Assembly: GCA_009911175.1 (NCBI GenBank)
Contig: QXWX01000016.1
Coordinates: forward strand, 29,451 to 93,450
DNA length: 64,000 bases
Reading direction: 5' to 3'
From: Lachnospiraceae bacterium
GTDB taxonomy: Bacteria > Bacillota_A > Clostridia > Lachnospirales > Lachnospiraceae
The translations under genes were made by a program, and so were the position numbers. Below the pieces are notes generated by a model. It searched no databases and was not told the origin of the DNA. It worked only from the letters and a program-made list of their open reading frames with translations. Below are positions 1-7,883 of the stretch, piece after piece. Every line of letters starts with the position of its first letter. The first letter of the stretch is position 1.

Positions 1-682
1 CCGTTCCTGCATGGCCGGCAAAACCTTTGACCGTAATCGTAAGCCATGAAATTGCCACAATATTTTCAACAATTCCTATATCGATATTCTCCTTTTCCAG
101 AATCGGCCCCTGTTCATCATGCAATTCTAAAAATGCTAATATTTCATTTGCTTCCCTGTATGCAGGACATGTATCTTCTGGCAGGTACATCTGCCTGGCC
201 TCTCTTAATGTGATTCCGTCAGAATCCTTGATCCTATCTAATTCTTCCTCGCCAAATATTCCTGCAATATACTGACTGCCAAGCAACACTTGACCAAACC
301 GGGTTCCTTCTTCTTCCATGGTTCCAATAACTTCAAATGGATGCTTTAAAATAATTTTATCCTCTCTTAACATTCTGGCAGCCTCAAGGGCACAGATCAC
401 TCCGCTTATTCCATCATAAGCTCCCGCGCAGCGTACAGTATCCATATGAGACCCCGAAAGTATGGCTGGAAAATTCTTCTCTGAACCCTCTAATCTCCCA
501 TACACATTTCCCACACTATCCTCTCTTACACTTAACCCTATAGCCCGCATTGCATCTTTTAAATACTCTGTGCCCTGGCGATATGTTTGTGTAAAACCAA
601 TTCGAGTAGTTCCTGCTGTACAAGGTTCAGATATCTTTTTAAGCCATTCAATGTGTGATTGGATCCTCCTCATATCTGACAT
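1..682 (-). CDS. M20-family amidohydrolase (N-carbamoyl-amino-acid hydrolase / allantoate deiminase type), C-terminus beyond window
   Basis: The gene runs off the left edge, so only about the first 227 residues are seen. The protein has the metal-ligand signature SGSHMDTV followed by GAYDGISGV, then GTMEEEGTRFG and LELHDEQGPILE, the order found in zinc-dependent hydantoinase/carbamoylase amidases of the M20 family. Such enzymes remove the carbamoyl group from N-carbamoyl amino acids or ureido compounds in the cytoplasm. The ATG at 682 was chosen because a strong AAAGGAGG lies 9 bases upstream; an ATG at 686 is in another frame. The exact substrate (carbamoyl amino acid, allantoate, ureidoglycine) cannot be told from this part. 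Confidence 0.85.
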   Translation of the reverse strand, partial: MSDMRRIQSHIEWLKKISEPCTAGTTRIGFTQTYRQGTEYLKDAMRAIGLSVREDSVGNVYGRLEGSEKNFPAILSGSHMDTVRCAGAYDGISGVICALEAARMLREDKIILKHPFEVIGTMEEEGTRFGQVLLGSQYIAGIFGEEELDRIKDSDGITLREARQMYLPEDTCPAYREANEILAFLELHDEQGPILEKENIDIGIVENIVAISWLTITVKGFAGHAGT

Positions 683-741
683 ACATACTAACCTCCTTTA
701 TTCATATTTTTTGGAATACTATGCTTATAATATTTAGGTTC

Positions 742-769
742 ATTATATATGCCAAAAATGATAATGCAA
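742..769 (-). promoter_or_regulatory. Sigma-A-type promoter of the M20 amidohydrolase gene
   Basis: Read on the minus strand, TTGCAT (764-769) and TATAAT (742-747) are separated by 16 bases and lie about 60 bases upstream of the start codon at 682. A perfect 15-bp palindrome (777-791) sits 7 bp upstream of the -35 box and may be an operator. Confidence 0.6.
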
Positions 770-776
770 TCACAAA

Positions 777-791
777 GACGATATTATCGTC
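777..791. promoter_or_regulatory. 15-bp perfect palindrome, possible operator
   Basis: GACGATA-T-TATCGTC is a perfect dyad just upstream of the promoter of the M20 amidohydrolase gene. Its position suits a regulator-binding site, but no dedicated regulator gene is visible next to it. The rest of 683-997 is AT-rich and holds no convincing gene. Confidence 0.35.
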
Positions 792-944
792 AAATTTCAA
801 ATATTTGTAAAATATATATAAATATGTGAATTTATATTTATGAATTTTTAACAAAAACAGGACTCTGGTACTCAAGATATCAAAGGGCATAAAATTCATT
901 TATTGTGTAGATGCTGGCTGTACTCTTATAACATCCGCGCACAT

Positions 945-982
945 AAAAAGCCACAGACTTCTTTCTTTAGAAATCTGTGGCT
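945..982 (-). terminator. Rho-independent terminator of the AAA-ATPase gene
   Basis: AGCCACAGA (49-57 of the 900s) pairs with TCTGTGGCT (974-982), and on the minus strand the stem is followed by a run of five T. It lies 16 bases after the stop codon at 998. Confidence 0.8.
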
Positions 983-997
983 ATAAAATTTCTTCTT

Positions 998-2608
998 TTA
1001 ATTCAATCTTTCCACCTTACATGTATGTTCCTTCGTTTCCTTACCATACCCGATTCCCACTGCCAGGATCTGTCCGGTGTATTCCGGCAGTTCACCAAGT
1101 TTCCCTTGAAAACGCAGCACATACTCCTTTTCTTTAATCTGCCGGATTGCTTCTTCCGGTGTATGATCCACTTTAAGTTCCAGTATCATACAGTCCTGGT
1201 CCTTTTTTTTCGGATAAAAAATAAAATCCACAAATCCTTTTCCTGCCTTATCTTCCCGCTCAACCCTATATTTATCCCGTGCCGCAAGGTAAGCCAGGTT
1301 CACGACCGCAGACAATTCCGTTTCATTATTATAAGACAAAATCGGTGTTTCCGTGTTATGGGCATATTGCAAAATCAAAGACATGGTATCCGTATCTCCA
1401 TCCAACGTTGCTCTCAACATTTTTGAGGATATCTTTGCCAGACGGTGCACATATCCCAGCGATTCCCTATTCATAAGCATTTCTTCATACTTCATCATCA
1501 ATTCCTTATTCGGTATAAACACTTCTCCGTCTTCGTAAGTCAGTAACCCATAAACCACCATCGCTGAATAAATCTGGTCTTTTGTCTCCAATTCTGCTGC
1601 CGTTGCCGCATATTCCTGCATCCTTGCTTCCACATGTTCCCCTGAGACCATCAGCCCTATATCATCCCTAATATCCTCAATGTTATTCTTGATATAGTAA
1701 AATACGGAATCATATGTTCCTGAACCTGTCCAATAGCCTGCCAGTTGATTATTAGCCAGCGCAGTTACTACGGATCTGGGATTGTACAGACATTCTCCCA
1801 GGGCCGTATGGTAACCGTCATACCACTCTGCCAGTTCTCCTCTGGTAATACGTAGATTTTTCGTATGAGCCATATATCTTGTAAAAAGCATATCCACTTC
1901 CGCTTCTGAAAATCCAAAATATTCTCCAAAGCGAATCTTCGTTGCCATATCATATTCCAAAAACATATTCAGTTCCGATCCATCCGAATATTTTGCGATA
2001 GGAAGAATCCCTGTCATATATGCAAATTCCACATAGATTTTCCCTTTCAGCAAAGATTTCAGAAAAAGAAGAAAATCCATCTTATCTCCCTCTTTGACAA
2101 AGGGCATATGAAACAGCGCATCCCACTCATCGATCACAAAGAAGAATTTCTGTTCTGTTTCTTCAAATATCAAGGAAAACAGATCCCATATCGCTTTATC
2201 CTGATCCAGTCTTAGTTCCGGATATGCTTCCTTCAGATCCTGATAGATTCCTTCTTCTATTCTTGATATATAATTCTGATAGTTTTCACACCCCTTTGGG
2301 ATCTCACTAAAATCAATATAGATCAAATCATATCCATTCAAATATTTTAAATATTGTTTTGATTTCGCGATCTCCAACTGATCGAAAATCTCATGGCTGT
2401 CTTTTGCTTTTCCAAAAAAAGCTCCTATCATGTTTGCCATAACAGTTTTTCCAAAATGCCGCGGCCTTGTAATGCAAAAGAAGCGCTGTTCCCGTCCCAG
2501 CGCAGGTATCAATTCTTCCAACAGTGCAGATTTATCTACAAAATAAGGATCCATCGTAATCATTTTGTACTTATCATAAAGTGCTATACTGTTCAAATAC
2601 ATTGCCAT
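998..2608 (-). CDS. AAA-ATPase-like protein with C-terminal PD-(D/E)XK nuclease-like domain
   Basis: The 536-residue protein has the layout of the AAA-ATPase-like/PDDEXK_9 proteins common in gut anaerobes. The P-loop is RPRHFGKT (residues 48-55, with the RPR-x-FGK form typical of this group), and Walker B is FFFVIDEWD with D160-E161. Near residue 480 a DFIFYP...MILELK pattern resembles the D...ExK core of restriction-endonuclease-fold domains. There is no signal peptide or membrane segment. The biological role of the family is not established; defence or mobile-element association has been suggested by its scattered distribution. It stands alone with its own terminator. The ATG at 2608 has a weak AGAGGCG upstream; an ATG two codons later is equally possible. 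Confidence 0.8.
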   Translation of the reverse strand: MAMYLNSIALYDKYKMITMDPYFVDKSALLEELIPALGREQRFFCITRPRHFGKTVMANMIGAFFGKAKDSHEIFDQLEIAKSKQYLKYLNGYDLIYIDFSEIPKGCENYQNYISRIEEGIYQDLKEAYPELRLDQDKAIWDLFSLIFEETEQKFFFVIDEWDALFHMPFVKEGDKMDFLLFLKSLLKGKIYVEFAYMTGILPIAKYSDGSELNMFLEYDMATKIRFGEYFGFSEAEVDMLFTRYMAHTKNLRITRGELAEWYDGYHTALGECLYNPRSVVTALANNQLAGYWTGSGTYDSVFYYIKNNIEDIRDDIGLMVSGEHVEARMQEYAATAAELETKDQIYSAMVVYGLLTYEDGEVFIPNKELMMKYEEMLMNRESLGYVHRLAKISSKMLRATLDGDTDTMSLILQYAHNTETPILSYNNETELSAVVNLAYLAARDKYRVEREDKAGKGFVDFIFYPKKKDQDCMILELKVDHTPEEAIRQIKEKEYVLRFQGKLGELPEYTGQILAVGIGYGKETKEHTCKVERLN

Positions 2609-2759
2609 AATACGCCTCTTTTCTAAATCCTATATGCTTTCACTGTTTTACTCATTGTAACATACTCTTTTGCATCTGTCCTCTTATTTTCCCAGTTATA
2701 AATGAGAACTTTCAGATCATGAAAAATATCCGGTTGATAAACTTCCTTCCTACATTCTT

Positions 2760-4034
2760 TTATAATATAGCTGCCGTGACTATAAATCCAATAATGGATA
2801 GACCACAGGCGATCGCATTATAGGGAAGCTGGGAAAGCGCATGTTCCATACTATCAATACCTGCGCTTTGGGCCGCCAAAAGCGTTACGTCCGAATAGAA
2901 GCAGGCATGGCTTCCAAAGGTTCCTCCAGAGATCACTGCGGCCATGATCAATACAGGATTTGCGCCGATCACCGCCCCGAGTGGAAATACGATCGGAGTA
3001 ATAATAGAACTCATGCCCCAGTCAGAACCGGTAGAGAATGCCAGAACCGCTCCCAGCACAAATACCATTGCGGGAAATATGGATGGGAACAAAAAGGGTT
3101 CCGCCTTGGCGACAATGTACTCTGTCATTCCCATACTCCCACAAATATCTTTTAATACAAAAGTGACCACATTATTTACACCCATGAACCAGGAAATCAT
3201 ATTACTGAGCAGTGTGACCAGGAATAATCCTGCCGCTACTGAGATGATCAGTCCTGTAGTTGTGCCTGTCATAGCCTGGAACGCGTCTACGATACCGGAG
3301 CTTGTGGAAATTTCATCTATCGGAATACCTACGCCGATACCAAAGGAGCTGAACATATAGACTGCCGCGATCACCAGACCTCCTACCATAATTGCCTGTG
3401 GTATCTGCTTCTTCGGATTCTCCATACTGTCCGCAAATGTACAAACGACCTCAAATCCAAGAAAGTTGAACAGTACCACAGAGATAAAAGAAAGCTCTCC
3501 CAGGCTGTGCGGGAATAAGGAAGAGACTGTCATTGGATTGGCAAATCCTTTTGTCACGCCTGTATATAATCCGAAAATGCCAAGAGCAAGGGCAAGAGCA
3601 ATCTTTACAATCCCCCCAATATTCAAGATCCAGATATTCTCAGATACCGGCGAAGTACTGATCAGGGTAACCACCCAGATAAATACAAATACGCTGATCA
3701 GATATGGCACGGTACCAAGTTCTATGCCAAACATATAATTGATCAGTTCCGGCACCATTACCGCGAGCGAAGTCATCCAGATCTGGAAATTCACCCAGTA
3801 GTACCAGGCGGTTCTCGCACCCCAGCGGCGCCCAAGCGCCCGTTCCGCCCAATCGCACATACCACCTTCGCTTTCATAGGTCGTACCCAGTTCTGCCGCG
3901 ATCAATCCATAGGGCAGTAAAAATGTAAAGATCAAGACAATCCACCAAAAGAACTGGCTGTTTCCGATCGCCGCGACAGGCGCGGCCGCTTCTGCTACAA
4001 ACACAACGCAGATGACGGTCAGCATAAGCTCCAA
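2760..4034 (-). CDS. Chimeric permease: APC amino-acid permease N-terminal part joined to NhaC-type antiporter C-terminal part
   Basis: Residues 1 to about 285 read as an amino-acid/polyamine permease of the APC superfamily: VFVAEAAAPVAAIG in helix 1, EGGMCDWAERALG after helix 2, FNFLGFEVVCTFADSMENPKKQIPQA in the helix-6 region, and SNMISWFMGVNN. From about residue 290 on the text is that of the end of an NhaC-type Na+/H+ antiporter: LKDICGSMGMTEYIV, LAFSTGSDWGMSSIITPI, ISGGTFGSHACFYSDVTLLAA and SMEHALSQLPYNA. The reading frame is intact across the joint (near 3170). The start is uncertain: the TTG at 4034 has no clear ribosome-binding site, and the frame is open without ATG or GTG up to a stop at 4077-4079. 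It may be a functional fusion or a deletion relic of two transporter genes. Confidence 0.7.
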   Translation of the reverse strand: MELMLTVICVVFVAEAAAPVAAIGNSQFFWWIVLIFTFLLPYGLIAAELGTTYESEGGMCDWAERALGRRWGARTAWYYWVNFQIWMTSLAVMVPELINYMFGIELGTVPYLISVFVFIWVVTLISTSPVSENIWILNIGGIVKIALALALGIFGLYTGVTKGFANPMTVSSLFPHSLGELSFISVVLFNFLGFEVVCTFADSMENPKKQIPQAIMVGGLVIAAVYMFSSFGIGVGIPIDEISTSSGIVDAFQAMTGTTTGLIISVAAGLFLVTLLSNMISWFMGVNNVVTFVLKDICGSMGMTEYIVAKAEPFLFPSIFPAMVFVLGAVLAFSTGSDWGMSSIITPIVFPLGAVIGANPVLIMAAVISGGTFGSHACFYSDVTLLAAQSAGIDSMEHALSQLPYNAIACGLSIIGFIVTAAIL

Positions 4035-4236
4035 TATACTAATTTTTTTCCAACTGTACGGTTTTTTAAAGCCACTTTAAAGTTAATAGCAAATATGCAA
4101 AAACTATTTCTGACACTCCGCTTAAAATATCCTTTAATTTATAAGAATTGCGCCAGCAAAATAATATAACTTATATTCTTGACATTGAAATTACTTTAAA
4201 AACTAAACTATAGATAGGTCAAAGTACTATTACCCG

Positions 4237-4268
4237 AAAAAAGATGCCCCTCTATTGAAAGGACATCC
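4237..4268 (-). terminator. Terminator of the PilZ-like gene
   Basis: On the minus strand a GATGTCC / GGGGCATC stem is followed by six T (4237-4242). It lies 46 bases downstream of the stop of the PilZ-like gene. Confidence 0.65.
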
Positions 4269-4314
4269 CTTACTCCGAATTTCATTCCTCTATACCGCTT
4301 TTCTCTCCGGCGGT

Positions 4315-4917
4315 CTACCAAATCCTTCCGGACTGCCTCATATGAAGGTACCGCTTGATGTCCCTCTCCGCCCCCTTGGGATAATCCAAAAGCTGACAGC
4401 CATAGCCATATCTCCCGTCCCGGAATATCTCTTCCCGCAGGATGCTGACCCGCATCCGGTACTCCGTCTCTACAAAACAGTAAGAAAATTCAGCCATATC
4501 TCCGCACTGCTGTCTCGTCCAGGTGATAAAATAAATTCCGCCCTCACCAATATTTTGAATGACACCCGTATATTCTTCCTGATTCGAACCCGTAAACACC
4601 GTCTCCTTCTCCATGCCTGACCGCAGGCTCCTCCGCCCCTCTACGATCTCAGTCACTTCCAGGATCTCGCAGTCCGCAAGCCACGGCGCCTGTATGGACG
4701 CGTCATAGTTCCTCCTGACAGCAAGCCCGCAGTACGCCTTGACACACCCGATCTGGCTGTCAAAAAAATCAATCCGGATCTTTGCCGTATCGGACAACTC
4801 CTGCTCCCGGTTCAAAAGCAGTAAGATCTGTCCCCCGTCGCATTTTACCGGGATCCTTTTCTGATCCCCCTGGTCTGACTCATAGACAGCACAGACCGTA
4901 CAATGATTTAAAACCAT
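4315..4917 (-). CDS. PilZ-domain-like protein (possible c-di-GMP effector)
   Basis: A soluble 200-residue protein. The second half has RRSLR (the RxxxR arm of PilZ) followed about 30 residues later by IQNIGEGGIYF, which fits the (D/N)xSxxG turn of PilZ domains in loosened form, with the serine replaced by glycine. The N-terminal half resembles the YcgR-like extension seen on flagellar brake proteins, but no motif secures that. PilZ proteins bind cyclic di-GMP and adjust motility or surface polysaccharide. The start at 4917 is preferred over the ATG 48 bases upstream because AAAGGAGG lies 8 bases before it. No partner gene for c-di-GMP is visible in the window. Confidence 0.55.
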   Translation of the reverse strand: MVLNHCTVCAVYESDQGDQKRIPVKCDGGQILLLLNREQELSDTAKIRIDFFDSQIGCVKAYCGLAVRRNYDASIQAPWLADCEILEVTEIVEGRRSLRSGMEKETVFTGSNQEEYTGVIQNIGEGGIYFITWTRQQCGDMAEFSYCFVETEYRMRVSILREEIFRDGRYGYGCQLLDYPKGAERDIKRYLHMRQSGRIW

Positions 4918-4978
4918 CGGTTTTGCTCCTCCTTTTAACAGTAACATTATATCGAATCTTTCCACTCATTACAAGACG

Positions 4979-5019
4979 AAAAAGACACCAAAAATCCGAA
5001 CTGAATTTTTGATGTCTTT
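4979..5019 (-). terminator. Terminator of the 445-residue unknown gene
   Basis: The stem (4981-4995 with 5005-5019, loop CCGAACTGA) is followed on the minus strand by a T-rich tract. It is nearly identical, loop included, to the terminator at 9312-9353 behind the truncated copy of the same gene. Confidence 0.75.
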
Positions 5020-5029
5020 CTATTAAAAC

Positions 5030-6367
5030 TTATACTGATTTTAGTTTTTCGAAAACTCGGGCCAGTCTGCCGCTGCTCTCTTTTTGCTCTTCATAGTATG
5101 ACCTTGCTCTAAGTATGTCAGATGCCTGGATAGATGATCTTCCATCCAATAATGCCTGAATAAAATAGTCATACATCCGTTCTTCGTTCTGAAACCGACT
5201 CAAATAATTATTCCCGCTGTTCATCCATTGGGAAGAATATTCATTCGCAGCAATGATTACTTCGGTCGCCGGATCAACGTAACGTAAAAACTGATTTTCA
5301 ACATCCTTATGAGAAATCACATTCATGTCTGATAATTCTGCCAGCAGATTATAAAAATCACTTTTTGACATATTTTCTACATCATACTTTTCCCGCAGAT
5401 ATTGAATCTGATCCTCTGTAAGTTCGCTGGTGCCATCGGCATTCCAATTGATTTTCTTATCCAATTTGATGCCTAATATTTCCAGAAATGTTTTACTGAT
5501 GGATTCATAATCATCTTCTTCCGCAGATGGCGCTGCCTCTCCTTTTTCCTCTATCTTATTTTCCAATGGATGATTTCTGCTACGCGAAAAAAGTTCCTGT
5601 TCCAGATGCATCTCGAATAGTTCTTCGGAACATTTCCTTGCCATACCGGATATCATCCTCTCCCTGACAGCACTGGAATATAGTTCCAGATTTCTTTTAT
5701 TTTCTTCGGTAAAACCTTTAAGAATATCTGAATCCAATTTAAAACAGGTTCCAATCTGGTCCGCCCCAGTATGATTTTCCGTGAAACCAAGCACAAAATC
5801 CAAATCCTTTTTGTTCCACGCAGCCTCTTCCGATAAATGCAGCCTGTTACAGGACGCAAGCCTCTCCTGGGTTCTGGCGACATAATCAAACCGTTCATTG
5901 ATCCCCGGCTCTTTCCCATAAAGATTGTAGGTGCTGATCGAATAATGCTCTCCCGGCCTGAAATATGACAGCGCATCTATTTCGAGAGGTGTGGTATTAT
6001 AAGGATCAATCTGCTTCACGGCAATTTTTTCTTCAAACAGCTTTCCATGTTCATCTACACCTCTCGCAACCAATACCGGGTTCTCTTCTGTGGATTCGGC
6101 CGCATGGAAAAATCTGTATTCAATCCCTGGAGCCTTCCAGTGCCATCCAATCGCTTTTTCATCCTTGAGCGCATACTTACATGGTATTTTATCCACCTCG
6201 GCACAGGTTTCAAAATTTCCTCTCGATACCGTTTTAATATAGCGCTCCTCATTGGGCACTTTTGTCCCAAATCCGCCTTTCCCACTGTATTTCCTGTTGC
6301 TATTTGCTGTCTGATATTTGCGCTGTCCTGCTGTCAAAAGAGCATTCCCATAAGAAATGCCAATCAT
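5030..6367 (-). CDS. Unknown 445-residue protein (intact member of a locally duplicated family)
   Basis: I do not recognise this family. The protein is hydrophilic with no signal peptide or membrane segment. It starts with a Ser/Gly/Lys-rich stretch (residues 13-40), has a Tyr/Glu-rich middle and an acidic linker around residues 265-290 (EEDDYES), then a charged helical end. The segment from TEDQIQYLREKYDVENMSK to the C-terminus looks helical, with an alternation typical of EF-hand-less structural proteins. AAGGAGGGG lies upstream of the ATG at 6367. A truncated homologue with the same terminator lies at 9364-9664, so the gene was once duplicated. The neighbours are a BlaI/M56 regulatory pair and another unknown protein, which suggests but does not prove a common surface-stress function. 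Confidence 0.6.
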   Translation of the reverse strand: MIGISYGNALLTAGQRKYQTANSNRKYSGKGGFGTKVPNEERYIKTVSRGNFETCAEVDKIPCKYALKDEKAIGWHWKAPGIEYRFFHAAESTEENPVLVARGVDEHGKLFEEKIAVKQIDPYNTTPLEIDALSYFRPGEHYSISTYNLYGKEPGINERFDYVARTQERLASCNRLHLSEEAAWNKKDLDFVLGFTENHTGADQIGTCFKLDSDILKGFTEENKRNLELYSSAVRERMISGMARKCSEELFEMHLEQELFSRSRNHPLENKIEEKGEAAPSAEEDDYESISKTFLEILGIKLDKKINWNADGTSELTEDQIQYLREKYDVENMSKSDFYNLLAELSDMNVISHKDVENQFLRYVDPATEVIIAANEYSSQWMNSGNNYLSRFQNEERMYDYFIQALLDGRSSIQASDILRARSYYEEQKESSGRLARVFEKLKSV

Positions 6368-6517
6368 TATAACATCCCCTCCTTAACACACTTATAATGC
6401 ATAATCCAACCGGTCACATAAATAATTGTACCATATCATGTCAGAAAACCGGGAACATACTTCTTTAAAAATAGAACATGCGGTGATCGATCATTACTAT
6501 TCAAGTAAAATGTCGAT

Positions 6518-6592
6518 TTATTTTACACTCTCTTTCCCGCTCAAAAGAACTCCTTTAACCTGCAGTCCGGTAATTCTTTCTGATATTGTCAT
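6518..6592 (-). CDS. Possible 24-residue peptide or gene remnant
   Basis: An ATG at 6592 follows GAGGAG with a 9-base gap and opens a frame MTISERITGLQVKGVLLSGK... that stops after 24 residues. It lies between the unknown 445-residue gene and the M56 fragment, so it may be the head of a decayed gene rather than a real peptide. The rest of 6368-6654 shows nothing else. Confidence 0.25.
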   Translation of the reverse strand: MTISERITGLQVKGVLLSGKESVK

Positions 6593-6654
6593 GATTCATC
6601 ACTCCTCGCTTTTCAAACTTATCATTCACAATAATTTCTAACTGTATTATCATA

Positions 6655-6744
6655 TGAAACATACCTTTTCGCAATTGGAAATATGAGCAGATACAAGATA
6701 AAAATAACGCTTCCCGAAAGTGACATGATCAGCAAAAAATTTGT
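6655..6744 (-). pseudogene. Fragment of an M56 (BlaR1-like) peptidase gene, N-terminal ~30 codons
   Basis: Minus-strand codons here read TNFLLIMSLSGSVIFILYLL then IFPIAKRY, matching residues 3-30 of the intact M56 peptidase at 7884-9212 with high identity also at DNA level. There is no start codon, and the similarity stops after KRY. The fragment begins directly behind the stop codon of the 181-residue unknown gene. It is a leftover of a duplicated M56 gene. Confidence 0.8.
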
Positions 6745-6747
6745 ACT

Positions 6748-7293
6748 TTAATCAAGAGTATATTGTCTACGATAGGCATGACTATCACGATAGGTATCTG
6801 TATCCTTCCGTTTAAGTTCCTGAATTACCCGATTGAGTTCTACCTGTATATCTTTTTTCTGTTCTTCTGGTGCCGAATTCAATTTCTGTTCTAATTGTTG
6901 TTGCTGTTGTTTCAATTGTTTTATCTCCCTCTCAACAGCAGACAAATCTAAGGTTGTCACCACAACTATTGGCTTTTCACCACTCCCTTCATTATTTTTA
7001 TTATCTTCTTCACTTTTATCAACATTCTCTATATTATCAGATACATTAGAATCTTCGTCTTCGGGATGATTAAATCTGATCTGCAATACCCCGCTTCCAT
7101 CTTTTTTCAATTCATAAATTCCGGCTGAATCTTCACTATCTTGATATTCTATTATGTCGTATCGCTTCTGCATTTGTGACAAATCAGAAGCCTTTTCCTG
7201 CTGTGTTGTATTCTCTGCCACATCTTCTTTCTGAAAAACTTGCTTATATAAAACGTTATTTATTAATAGATTTTCTGTAATATTTCTGGTCAT
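6748..7293 (-). CDS. Unknown acidic, glutamine-rich coiled-coil protein (181 aa)
   Basis: I do not recognise this protein. It begins MTRNITENLLINNVLYKQ, has an acidic low-complexity stretch (EDEDSNVSDNIENVDKSEED, near residues 78-98), a short hydrophobic strand (KPIVVVTTLDL) and a polyglutamine coiled coil (EREIKQLKQQQQQLEQKL) that ends in a charged tail. No signal peptide is seen. The start at 7293 is preferred to the upstream ATG because AGGAG lies 8 bases before it. It is 200 bases downstream of blaI in the same direction and may be part of the same regulon. Confidence 0.55.
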   Translation of the reverse strand: MTRNITENLLINNVLYKQVFQKEDVAENTTQQEKASDLSQMQKRYDIIEYQDSEDSAGIYELKKDGSGVLQIRFNHPEDEDSNVSDNIENVDKSEEDNKNNEGSGEKPIVVVTTLDLSAVEREIKQLKQQQQQLEQKLNSAPEEQKKDIQVELNRVIQELKRKDTDTYRDSHAYRRQYTLD

Positions 7294-7493
7294 AATTATC
7301 ACTCCTAATTTTTCTATGCTTTTAAATAATATTATTAAGTTTACAAATAAAATCAAACTGTTCGTTTATTGCCACATTTTTTCATAGAAAACCTGAGTCT
7401 GCAACTCCATATGTCTTGTCTCGATTTTCTATAGCATATCTCATTCACATCACCCTCTTTCTTAATTTCCTCTCAAACTCTCTGCAAAATCTT

Positions 7494-7862
7494 TCATATC
7501 ATCCTTCTCAATTCCTCTGCCTCTTCCTCGGAGAGTTTTTTGTCGCCTATAAAGGCAGCAAATAGCCGGCTGATGGAATTGTCAAAGCATTCCTCTACCA
7601 AATGCCGCGTCCAGTTATGGATCAGCTCCTCCTTGCTACACAATGCATAATACATATAATGTGTAGAGCTCCGGTCTGTTCCTACCATTTTGATTTTTTG
7701 CAAATTGATCAAATACGTGTTTAAAGTTTGCGCTTTCCATGTTTTTTTCCATTCATTCTGTGCTACGTCCATGATCTCTTTAAAAGACATAGGTTCCCCC
7801 GTCCGCCACAGCAGCTCCATAATCAGCATTTCCGTATTAGACAATCCGTAATTTCTTCCCAT
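7494..7862 (-). CDS. BlaI/MecI/CopY-family transcriptional repressor
   Basis: A 122-residue winged-helix protein. LSNTEMLIMELLWRTGEPMSFKEIMD and WKAQTLNTYLINLQKIKMV are the helix-turn-helix and wing of BlaI-type penicillinase repressors, and the helical end FDNSISRLFAAF fits the dimerisation part. Such repressors are released when a partner M56 peptidase senses cell-wall damage. The gene lies 21 bases downstream of the M56 gene, the reverse of the common blaI-blaR1 order. GGAAAGGGGAAG precedes the ATG. No beta-lactamase gene is present, so the target is probably the operon itself or neighbouring unknown genes. Confidence 0.9.
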   Translation of the reverse strand: MGRNYGLSNTEMLIMELLWRTGEPMSFKEIMDVAQNEWKKTWKAQTLNTYLINLQKIKMVGTDRSSTHYMYYALCSKEELIHNWTRHLVEECFDNSISRLFAAFIGDKKLSEEEAEELRRMI

Positions 7863-7883
7863 ACGATCTTCCCCTTTCCTTCA

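Noticed and set aside
4255..4620. Plus-strand frame opposite the PilZ-like gene
   Set aside because: Overlaps the terminator and the PilZ-like gene; the minus-strand frame has a good ribosome-binding site and domain resemblance.
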